36,202 nucleotides of DNA from Cellulomonas sp. (GTDB lineage Bacteria > Actinomycetota > Actinomycetes > Actinomycetales > Cellulomonadaceae). The position numbers and the translations under genes were made by a program. Below the pieces are notes generated by a model. The model had not been told where the DNA came from and made no database searches. It saw only the letters and a program-made list of their open reading frames with translations. Shown one piece after another: positions 16,096-23,608 of the stretch. Position 1 is the first letter of the stretch. Each line of letters begins with the position of its first letter. Location of the stretch: positions 1 through 36,202 of the forward strand of contig JAPSIR010000008.1 in assembly GCA_031178625.1 (NCBI GenBank), given 5' to 3'.

Positions 16096-17736
16096 TCAGG
16101 CGCCCGCGGTGCCCGCCTCCTCGGCGGCCAGCCGCTGCTCGATGCCGGAGCGGTTGCCCAGCGGCACCTCGCGCAGCAGCAGGACGGCGACGAACGCGAG
16201 GAGGGCGATCGGGGCGGCGACGAGGAACAGGTCGGCGACGCCGACGCCGAACGCGTGCTCGACGACGTGCCGCAGCGGCCCGGGCAGCGTCGCGACGTCC
16301 GGCAGGGACGACGTGCTGCCGCCGCCGGCGCCCCCGAGGGCCGCCGGGTCGACGCCGGCCGCGCGCAGCCCGTCGACCATGAGGTCCTGGACGCGGTGCG
16401 AGAGGAGCGCGCCGAGCGCCGAGACGCCGAGCGTGCCGCCGAGCGTGCGGAAGAACGCGATGGTCGCGGTGCCGGAGCCCACGTCCTGCACGGGCAGGGT
16501 GTTCTGCGCGGCGAGCACCAGGTTCTGCATGAGCATGCCGACCCCGATGCCGAGGACCGCCATGTAGATGCCGAGCAGCCAGAACGAGGTCGTCTCGTCG
16601 ATGGTGCCCATGAGGCCGAGGCCGGCGACGAGCAGCACCGAGCCGGCGACCATGAAGCGCTTGTAGCGGCCCGACCGGGAGATCGCCCGGCCCGACAGCG
16701 TCGAGGACAGGAACAGGCCGAGGACCATCGGGATGGTGAGCAGGCCCGACTCGGTGGGCGTGCGGCCGCGGGCGAGCTGCAGGTACTGGCTCAGGTACAC
16801 CTGCGTGCCGAACAGCGCGATGCCGACGGCGACGGACGCGACGACCGCGAGGACGACCGTGCGGTCCGTGAAGAGGCGCAGCGGGATGATCGGCTCGGCG
16901 GCGCGGTGCTCGACCGCGACCGCCGCACCGAGCAGGGCCAGCGAGCCGCCGACCATCGCGGCGGTCTGCCAGGACGCCCAGTCGAACGCGTCGCCGGCGA
17001 ACGTCACCCAGAGCAGCAGGGTCGCGATGCCGGCGGAGAGCAGCAGCGCGCCGGCCCAGTCGATCTGCACGCGCCGCCTGCGCACGGCGGGCAGGTGCAG
17101 CGTGCGCTGCAGCACGACGATCGCCGCGACGGCGAACGGCAGGCCGACGAAGAAGTTCCAGCGCCAGCCGGCCGCGTCGGTGATGACGCCGCCGAGCAGC
17201 GGCCCGCCGACCATGCCGACGGCCATGACGGCGCCCATGAGGCCCATGTACCGGCCGCGCTCGCGGGGGCTGATGATGTCGGCGATGAGGACGGTGCCGA
17301 GCGCCGTGAGGCCACCGGCGCCGATGCCCTGCAGGGCGCGCATGCCGATGAGCGTCTCGGTGGTGTGCGAGAACCCGGCGAGCGCCGAGGACACCACCGA
17401 GATGACGAGGGCGACCTGCACGAGCACCTTGCGGTTGGTGAGGTCGGCGAGCTTGCCCCAGATGGGCGTGGAGATCGTGGTCGTCAGCAGGGTGGCGGTG
17501 ACGACCCACGTGAAGGCGGACTGCGAGCCGTCGAGGTCGGTGATGATCCGCGGCAGCGAGGTCGAGACGACGCTCGTCGCGAGGATCGAGACGAACATCC
17601 CGAGCAGGATGCCCGAGAGGGCCTCGAGCACCTCGCGGTGCGTCATGGCGGGGCGGGCGTCGGCGACGACGGGCGGGACGTCGCCGGGGTGCGCGTGGTC
17701 GCGCGCTTCTGTGCGGGTGTCGGGCTGGGTGGTCAC
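16096..17736 (-). CDS. DHA2-family (EmrB/QacA-like) MFS drug transporter
   Basis: GILLGMFVSILATSVVSTSLPRIITDLDGSQSAFTWVVTATLLTTTISTPIWGKLADLTNRK; 14-TM-like hydrophobic profile. Confidence 0.93.
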   Translation of the reverse strand: MTTQPDTRTEARDHAHPGDVPPVVADARPAMTHREVLEALSGILLGMFVSILATSVVSTSLPRIITDLDGSQSAFTWVVTATLLTTTISTPIWGKLADLTNRKVLVQVALVISVVSSALAGFSHTTETLIGMRALQGIGAGGLTALGTVLIADIISPRERGRYMGLMGAVMAVGMVGGPLLGGVITDAAGWRWNFFVGLPFAVAAIVVLQRTLHLPAVRRRRVQIDWAGALLLSAGIATLLLWVTFAGDAFDWASWQTAAMVGGSLALLGAAVAVEHRAAEPIIPLRLFTDRTVVLAVVASVAVGIALFGTQVYLSQYLQLARGRTPTESGLLTIPMVLGLFLSSTLSGRAISRSGRYKRFMVAGSVLLVAGLGLMGTIDETTSFWLLGIYMAVLGIGVGMLMQNLVLAAQNTLPVQDVGSGTATIAFFRTLGGTLGVSALGALLSHRVQDLMVDGLRAAGVDPAALGGAGGGSTSSLPDVATLPGPLRHVVEHAFGVGVADLFLVAAPIALLAFVAVLLLREVPLGNRSGIEQRLAAEEAGTAGA

Positions 17737-17823
17737 GCAGGGTCTCGCTTCCGGACGTGCAGGGAGGGGGACCGGCGGCGTCGGCGGTCGGGATCGGTAG
17801 GGCGTCGAGGACGCCGGGAAAGA

Positions 17824-17865
17824 TTGCTTGAGGCAACTCTAAGATCGATCGTTACCTTGGGCAAC
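17824..17865. promoter_or_regulatory. Two copies of a degenerate repeat TTGCTTGAGGCAAC / TTACCTTGGGCAAC upstream of the MFS gene
   Basis: 17824-17837 and 17852-17865, 28 bp apart, each with dyad character (TTGC-N5-GCAA in the first). Confidence 0.55.
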
Positions 17866-17897
17866 CGTTCGACGGGCGAGGTTCTTCCCGGACGCAC

Positions 17898-17940
17898 GAG
17901 GGCCCGGTCACACCACGCGTGCGGTGCGGACCGGGCCCTC
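17898..17940. terminator. Hairpin GAGGGCCCGGTC...GACCGGGCCCTC with an inner CACC/GGTG pairing
   Basis: 12-bp perfect arms just beyond the stop of the sugar MFS gene (minus strand). Confidence 0.75.
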
Positions 17941-17952
17941 CTGCCGCCGGTG

Positions 17953-19446
17953 TCAGGTGCGCGGGCGTCGCCGCTGGACCTGCAGGCCCTCCATGTCCTC
18001 GAGCTGGACGCCCTTGGTCTCCGGCACCTTGGTGAGCACGAAGAAGAAGGAGAGCAGCGCGAACGCGGCGTACATGAGGTAGGGGATGGACGCGCCGAAC
18101 GCGTTGAGCATCGGCGGGAACGAGATCGTGATGAGGAAGTTCGCGATCCACTGCGCCGCGGCCGCGAGGCCGAGCGCCGCCGCACGGATGCGGTTGGGGA
18201 ACATCTCGCCGAGCAGCACCCACACCAGCGGGCCCCACGACGCCCCGAAGAAGACGACGAAGAGATTCGCCGCGACGACGGCGACCATGCCCCACGGCGC
18301 CGGCAGGCTCACGTCCTCGCCCGTGCCCGTGCTGTTCGTGAACGCGATCGCGACGACCGCGAGCGTCACCGTCATGCCGGCCGAGCCGATGAGCAGCAGC
18401 GGGCGCCGCCCGATCTTGTCGATGAGCGCGATGGCGATGAACGTCACGAGGACGTTGGTGATCGACGTGATCGTCGACGTCGTGAACGCGTCACCCTCGT
18501 CGAAGCCGACCGCCTGCCACAGCGTGTTGGAGTAGTAGAAGATGACGTTGATGCCGACGAACTGCTGGAAGACCGACAGCAGGATGCCGACCCACACCAC
18601 GGGCAGCAGGCCGAACCGCGGGCCCCTGAGGCTCGACTGCGACGCCAGGGCCTCGTCCGTGCGGATCGTGTGCTCGATCTCTCGGATGCGCTCGTCCGCG
18701 TCCTCGTCGGGCGGCAGCACCGACGCGAGGACCCGCCGGGCCTCCTCGCGCTTGCCGGTGCTCAGCAGGTAGCGCGGCGACTCGGGGATGCGCAGCGCGA
18801 GCACGCCGTAGATCGTCGCGGGGACCACGGCGACGAGGAACATCCACCGCCACGCCTCGAGCCCGAACCACAGCTCACCGCTCGCGTCCGCGCCGGGGCC
18901 CGGTGTCGCGCGGGCGAGCAGCTCGTCCGACAGCAGGGCGGCGAAGATGCCGATGACGATCGCTAGCTGCTGCAGCGAGCCCAGGCGGCCGCGGATGCGG
19001 GCCGGCGCGATCTCTGCGATGTACGCCGGGGCGATCACGGACGCGATGCCGATGCCGAGGCCGGCCATGAAGCGCCACGCGATCAGGTCCCACACGCCGA
19101 AGGCGATGCCCGACAGCACCGACGACACGAAGAACAGCACCGCGCCGAGGAACATGACGCGCGTGCGCCCCCAGCGGTCCGCCAGCCGGCCGCCCAGCCA
19201 CGCGCCGAGCGCACAACCCAGGAGCGCGACGGCGACGGCGAAGCCGGCGAGGCCGCTGCCCAGCTCGAACTGCTCGGTGAAGGCCTGCACCGCGCCGTTG
19301 ATCACGGAGCTGTCGAAGCCGAAGAGGAAGCCGCCGACGGCGGCGGCGACCGCGAGGCCGACCGCCTTGCCGGTGTGCTTGCCGTTGAGCTCGCCGGGCG
19401 GGTCGCCGCCCTGCGCGCCGACCCTGCGGGACACCGGATCGGACAT
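17953..19446 (-). CDS. Sugar porter family MFS transporter
   Basis: GGFLFGFDSSVINGAVQAF...RLADRWGRTRVM...PESPRYLL...KIGRRPLLLIG...VPETKGVQLEDME. Confidence 0.95.
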   Translation of the reverse strand: MSDPVSRRVGAQGGDPPGELNGKHTGKAVGLAVAAAVGGFLFGFDSSVINGAVQAFTEQFELGSGLAGFAVAVALLGCALGAWLGGRLADRWGRTRVMFLGAVLFFVSSVLSGIAFGVWDLIAWRFMAGLGIGIASVIAPAYIAEIAPARIRGRLGSLQQLAIVIGIFAALLSDELLARATPGPGADASGELWFGLEAWRWMFLVAVVPATIYGVLALRIPESPRYLLSTGKREEARRVLASVLPPDEDADERIREIEHTIRTDEALASQSSLRGPRFGLLPVVWVGILLSVFQQFVGINVIFYYSNTLWQAVGFDEGDAFTTSTITSITNVLVTFIAIALIDKIGRRPLLLIGSAGMTVTLAVVAIAFTNSTGTGEDVSLPAPWGMVAVVAANLFVVFFGASWGPLVWVLLGEMFPNRIRAAALGLAAAAQWIANFLITISFPPMLNAFGASIPYLMYAAFALLSFFFVLTKVPETKGVQLEDMEGLQVQRRRPRT

Positions 19447-19620
19447 CGTCCACCCCCGTCTGCCAGATGTTCGCGGCCGGGCCCAGTGCCTGGTCAGGAC
19501 CCACTCTGTCCCCGCCCGGGGGCACCCGCACCCGGAGGCTCCGCCTGCCGCACGGGTCCGGGCGGGCGGGAGCCCGCTGCATCGGTGGCACGTGCGGGCA
19601 CGGGGGTGCATCATCTCCCG

Positions 19621-20286
19621 GTGGCAGCGACCGGTGGGCACGACGGCGGCGCGGGGCAGGAGCCCCGGCGTCATCACCGGCCCGTGCCCTTCGACCCCGC
19701 GCAGGCCGACGCCCTGCCCGGCGACACCGACCCGCAGCTGCGCGGCGAGATCGCGCACACCACGGCGGCTGCGCTCGTGCACCGGGCACGCGCGTCGCAG
19801 GACCCCGACGTCGTGCAGCGGCTCGTCGCGCTCGTCGAGACCGAGGGGCTCGACATGGTCGCGGCGATGTGGGCGGACAGCCCGGCCGACACCCTGCCCG
19901 GAGCGCTGTGGCGCCTGTACGTCCTGCGCGAGTGGGTCCGCCGCGATCCCGCCACCGTCGCCGACCGCTACCGGATGGGCGTCGCGTCGGCGCCCGTGCA
20001 CGACGTGGTGGCGGGCGTCGTCAGCCCGCCCGGGCCCGCCGACGTGCGCGCCGTCGCGGACGCCGTGCTCTCGGGCGTCTACGCGGGCGACCTCGCCGTG
20101 GCGCTCGAGCGGGCGGCCGCGTTCTGCCAGGTGCTGGCCACGGGTGCGGCGTTCGACGCGGACCACCTCGACGTGGTCGACCCCGGGGCGGCGGCCCGCA
20201 CGACGCGGGGCGCGGTGTCGCTCGTGCGCACCGCCGAGGAGCTCGTCGCGGCCGCCGGCCTGTGGCGCGCGGGACGCCTCGAGTGA
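19621..20286 (+). CDS. Conserved hypothetical protein
   Basis: In-frame ORF with good GC3 pattern: ...PFDPAQADALPGDTDPQLRGEIAHTTAAALVHRARASQDPDVVQRLVALVETEGLDMVAAMWADSPADTLPGALWRLYVLREWVRRDP...; GTG start inferred. Confidence 0.7.
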   Translation: MAATGGHDGGAGQEPRRHHRPVPFDPAQADALPGDTDPQLRGEIAHTTAAALVHRARASQDPDVVQRLVALVETEGLDMVAAMWADSPADTLPGALWRLYVLREWVRRDPATVADRYRMGVASAPVHDVVAGVVSPPGPADVRAVADAVLSGVYAGDLAVALERAAAFCQVLATGAAFDADHLDVVDPGAAARTTRGAVSLVRTAEELVAAAGLWRAGRLE

Positions 20287-20658
20287 CGGGCGCCGGCGGC
20301 GTTCCGGGGGCCCCGGCCCGTCCGGACGCGTGACGGTGCTCACCGCCGCGGGCGTTCGACCGGTGCGTCCGGGACTCCCCGCCTAGACTGGTCGCGACGT
20401 CGGGTCGCGGTGGCCCCGGGCTCCAATCTCAGCCGCTTCGAGCGGCCATGCGCCGAGAGGCGCCCCGCGGCCCGGCGTCGTCATCCGCCGTGCCGTGCCG
20501 CGCGCACCTGCGGGGCGTTCTGCCGTCGTGGCGGCCGTCACCCGCCCGTGGCGGGGACGGGACCGGGGTCGGTGCACCCGCCGTTCACGGGCCGTTAGGC
20601 TGGGCGCCGCCCGTGCACCCGCCGGGCGTCTGTCTCGTCCCACGCCCCGGAGCTCTCC

Positions 20659-21279
20659 GTGCGCCTGCGCCTGACACCGCGCGACACCTCGTACTTCGAC
20701 CTCTTCGCCACCCAGGCCTCGTACCTGGTCACGGGGGCGAACCTGCTGGCCGAGATCCTGGGCGCGGACCGCGCCACCCGCAAGGACATCAACAAGCGGA
20801 TGGCCGAGGCGGAGCACGCGGCGGACGAGGCCACGCACGCGATCATGCGGCGGCTGAACCAGACGTTCGTCACGCCGTTCGACCGCGACGACATCTACAA
20901 CCTCGCGTCGAGCCTCGACGACTGCATGGACTTCATGGACGAGGCCGCCGACCTCATCGTCCTGTACAAGGTGGACGAGCTCCCGGCACGGGTGTCCGAC
21001 CAGGTCCAGGTGCTGCAGCGCGCCGCCGAGCTGACGGCCGAGGCCATGCCGCGCCTGCGCTCGATGGACTCCCTCCAGGAGTACTGGGTCGAGGTGAACC
21101 GCCTCGAGAACCAGGCCGACAAGACGCACCGCAAGCTCCTCGCGCAGATGTTCGACGAGATCACCGACGCCGTCCTGCTGCTCAAGCTCAAGGAGATCGT
21201 CGAGAAGCTCGAGGACGCGGCGGATGCCTTCGAGAAGGTGGCGAACAGCATCGAGACCATCGCGCTCAAGGAGTCCTGA
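20659..21279 (+). CDS. DUF47 / PhoU-like phosphate transport accessory protein
   Basis: MRLRLTPRDTSYFDLFATQASYLVTGANLLAEILGADRATRKDINKRMAEAEHAADEATHAIMRRLNQTFVTPFDRDDIYNLASSLDDCMDFMDEAADLI. Confidence 0.95.
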   Translation: MRLRLTPRDTSYFDLFATQASYLVTGANLLAEILGADRATRKDINKRMAEAEHAADEATHAIMRRLNQTFVTPFDRDDIYNLASSLDDCMDFMDEAADLIVLYKVDELPARVSDQVQVLQRAAELTAEAMPRLRSMDSLQEYWVEVNRLENQADKTHRKLLAQMFDEITDAVLLLKLKEIVEKLEDAADAFEKVANSIETIALKES

Positions 21280-21285
21280 GCACAG

Positions 21286-22290
21286 GTGGAGACCGCGCTC
21301 GTCGTCCTCGTCGTCGCGCTCGCGCTCGGGTTCGACTACACCAACGGCTTCCACGACGCCGCCAACGCCATCGCCACGTCGGTCTCGACGCGCGCGCTGA
21401 CGCCGCGGGCCGCGCTCATCATGGCGGCCGTCATGAACTTCACCGGTGCGCTCCTGGGCACCGAGGTGGCCGAGACGATCGCGACCGCCATCGTCGACCT
21501 CGAGGGGGAACCCGCGCACTCGGCGCTCGTCGTGGTGCTGTGCGCCCTCGTCGGGGCGATCACGTGGAACCTCATCACGTGGTGGTTCGGGCTGCCCTCG
21601 TCGTCGACGCACGCCCTCATCGGCGGCCTCGTCGGCGCCGGTCTCGCCGCCGGGTTCGGCATCTACGGCGCGGCGATCGTCGACAAGGTCGTCCTGCCGA
21701 TGATCTTCTCGCCGCTCATCGGGTTCGGGCTCGCGTTCCTGCTGATGGCCGGGCTGCTGTGGATCATCCGCAACCGCGCGCCCTCCAAGGTGAACCGCCG
21801 CTTCCGCATCGCGCAGACCATCTCCGCGGCCGCCATGGCGCTCGGGCACGGCCTGCAGGACGCGCAGAAGACGATGGGTGTCATCTTCCTCGCGCTCCTC
21901 ACCGTCGGCTGGGCCGACGCGGACGAGGGCATCCCGCTGTGGGTGAAGCTGTCCGCCGCCGCCGCGATCTCCCTCGGCACGTACGCCGGCGGCTGGCGCA
22001 TCATGCGCACGCTCGGCCGCAAGATCATCGAGCTCGACCCGGCCCGCGGCTTCGTCGCCGAGTCGGTGTCCGCGATGGTCCTGTACGTCAACGCGTTCTA
22101 CCTGCACGCGCCCGTCTCGACGACGCACACCATCACCTCGGCGATCATGGGCGTCGGCGCGACCAAGCGCCTGTCGGCCGTCCGCTGGGGCGTCGCGAAG
22201 AACATCGCCGGCGCCTGGATCCTCACCATCCCGGCCGCCGCGCTGGTCGCCGCCGTCGTCTTCTGGATCCTCCACCCGATCCTCGGCTGA
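21286..22290 (+). CDS. pitA: Low-affinity inorganic phosphate transporter (Pit family)
   Basis: ALGFDYTNGFHDAANAIATSVSTRALTPRAALIMAAVMNFTGALLGTEVA...VSTTHTITSAIMGVGATKRLSAVRW; immediately follows DUF47 gene. Confidence 0.95.
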   Translation: METALVVLVVALALGFDYTNGFHDAANAIATSVSTRALTPRAALIMAAVMNFTGALLGTEVAETIATAIVDLEGEPAHSALVVVLCALVGAITWNLITWWFGLPSSSTHALIGGLVGAGLAAGFGIYGAAIVDKVVLPMIFSPLIGFGLAFLLMAGLLWIIRNRAPSKVNRRFRIAQTISAAAMALGHGLQDAQKTMGVIFLALLTVGWADADEGIPLWVKLSAAAAISLGTYAGGWRIMRTLGRKIIELDPARGFVAESVSAMVLYVNAFYLHAPVSTTHTITSAIMGVGATKRLSAVRWGVAKNIAGAWILTIPAAALVAAVVFWILHPILG

Positions 22291-22390
22291 CCCCGCACGG
22301 ACGCCGCCGCGCGGCCGTCCCTCGCCGAGCGCAACAGCCCCCTCCGAGCGCCGCACCCCACCGCGTGCGGTACGTCCGACCGGTGAGGGG

Positions 22391-23407
22391 TCAGGCGCTC
22401 GTGCGGACGACCAGGCTCGCGGGCATCGTCACCGACTTGTGCGGCGCGCCGGCGATGACGTCGAGCAGCAGCCCGACCATCTCGGCGCTGATCAGGTCGA
22501 ACGGCTGGTGCATGGTCGTCAGCGGCGGGTCGAGGGTCGCGGCGAGGCCCGCGTCGTCGAAGCCGCCGACCGCGACGTCGTCGGGCACGCGGCGCCCGTG
22601 CTTGCGCAGGGTCGCGATCGCACCGGCGGCCATCGTGTCCGACGCCGCGAAGACCGCGTCCAGGTCGGGGGCGCGCACGAGCAGCTCCTCCATCGCGGCG
22701 GCGCCCGACTCCACCGTGTAGTCGCCGTACGCGACGTACCGCTCGTCGAAGTCGGCGCCGAGCTCGTCCCGGTAGCCGTCGAGGCGGTACCGGCCACCGG
22801 GGGTGTCGAGCGGGCCCGCGACCATCGCGACCCGCTGCCGCCCGGTCGCGCGCAAGTGCCGGACCATCGTCCGTGCACCGCCGATCTCGTCGACCGACAC
22901 GGACGCGACCTGACCCGTGAACCCGAGCGGCAGCCCGCACGACACGGTGGGGATGCCGCGGGCGACGAGGTCGGCGAGCAGCGGGTCGTCGGCGTGCGTG
23001 GAGATGAGCAGGACGCCGTCGACGTGGCCGTCGGCGACGTACGCGGCGGCGTTCTCCCGCTCGGTGGGTGTGCCGGCGACGAGCAGGACCAGGGTCATGC
23101 CGCGGCGGGCGAGGGCCTCGGCGGCGCCGCGCAGGAGGATCGCGAAGTTCGGGTCGGCGAACAGCATGTCCTGCGGCTCGGTGAGCAGGAACGCGAGCGA
23201 GTTGCTGCGGCCGGTCGCGAGGGAGCGCGCGTGCTGGTTGGTGCGGTAGCCGGTGTCGGCGATGGCGCGCTCGACGGCCTCGCGCGCCTCGGGCGACACC
23301 CAGTGGCCGCCGTTGATGACGCGGGAGACGGTGCCCCGCGAGACGCCGGCGGCGGCCGCGACGTCGCGGATGGTCGGGCGTCCTCGGCCCGTGGCGGTGC
23401 TGACCAC
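22391..23407 (-). CDS. LacI family transcriptional regulator (probable galactan/galactooligosaccharide repressor)
   Basis: RPTIRDVAAAAGVSRGTVSRVINGGHWVSPEAREAVERAIADTGYRTNQHARSLATGRSNSLAFLL; divergent to the galactan operon. Confidence 0.95.
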   Translation of the reverse strand: MVSTATGRGRPTIRDVAAAAGVSRGTVSRVINGGHWVSPEAREAVERAIADTGYRTNQHARSLATGRSNSLAFLLTEPQDMLFADPNFAILLRGAAEALARRGMTLVLLVAGTPTERENAAAYVADGHVDGVLLISTHADDPLLADLVARGIPTVSCGLPLGFTGQVASVSVDEIGGARTMVRHLRATGRQRVAMVAGPLDTPGGRYRLDGYRDELGADFDERYVAYGDYTVESGAAAMEELLVRAPDLDAVFAASDTMAAGAIATLRKHGRRVPDDVAVGGFDDAGLAATLDPPLTTMHQPFDLISAEMVGLLLDVIAGAPHKSVTMPASLVVRTSA

Positions 23408-23471
23408 GGGGGCGACTCTAGCCCTGCGGTCGCGCGCGCTGCGCCGCTGATCGCGGTCGGACGGGTCATCG

Positions 23472-23489
23472 CCTGTGCACGGTCACAGG
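23472..23489. promoter_or_regulatory. LacI-type operator site 1: CCTGTGCACGGTCACAGG
   Basis: Dyad with central CG; identical 18-mer repeated at 23540-23557. Confidence 0.8.
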
Positions 23490-23539
23490 TGCATAACGAC
23501 CCATTCGAGGGGTGGCGGGCCCTCAGGCGCCCATGTCAA

Positions 23540-23573
23540 CCTGTGCACGGTCACAGGCTGTGACCGTGCACAG
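23540..23573. promoter_or_regulatory. LacI-type operator sites 2 and 3 in opposite orientation, forming a perfect 33-bp palindrome (23541-23573)
   Basis: CTGTGCACGGTCACAG-G-CTGTGACCGTGCACAG directly readable. Confidence 0.85.
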
Positions 23574-23608
23574 TCGCACGGCTGTGCGCCACGACCCGAC
23601 GGAGCGTC

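Noticed and set aside
17953-19446. Sugar MFS transporter as part of the galactan locus
   Set aside because: Separated by the hypothetical and phosphate-transport genes, opposite orientation, and no CTGTGCACGGTCACAG-type operator noticed upstream.
20410-20598. Small ORF (62 aa) upstream of the DUF47 gene
   Set aside because: Arg/Pro/Cys-rich translation without family resemblance; more likely leader or intergenic sequence. Region itself kept as a finding.
22291-22390. Possible terminator GGACG...CGTCC between pit and lacI
   Set aside because: Arms only 5 bp with a long GC-rich interval; not distinguishable from background though a terminator is expected between convergent genes.
23472-23573. 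Possible CRISPR array or IS terminal inverted repeats
   Set aside because: Only three copies with irregular spacing, no spacers and no cas or transposase genes; position and CG-centred dyads fit LacI operators better.
23541-23573. 33-bp palindrome as a rho-independent terminator
   Set aside because: No plus-strand gene ends upstream, no T-tract, and it lies directly before the GH42 start.
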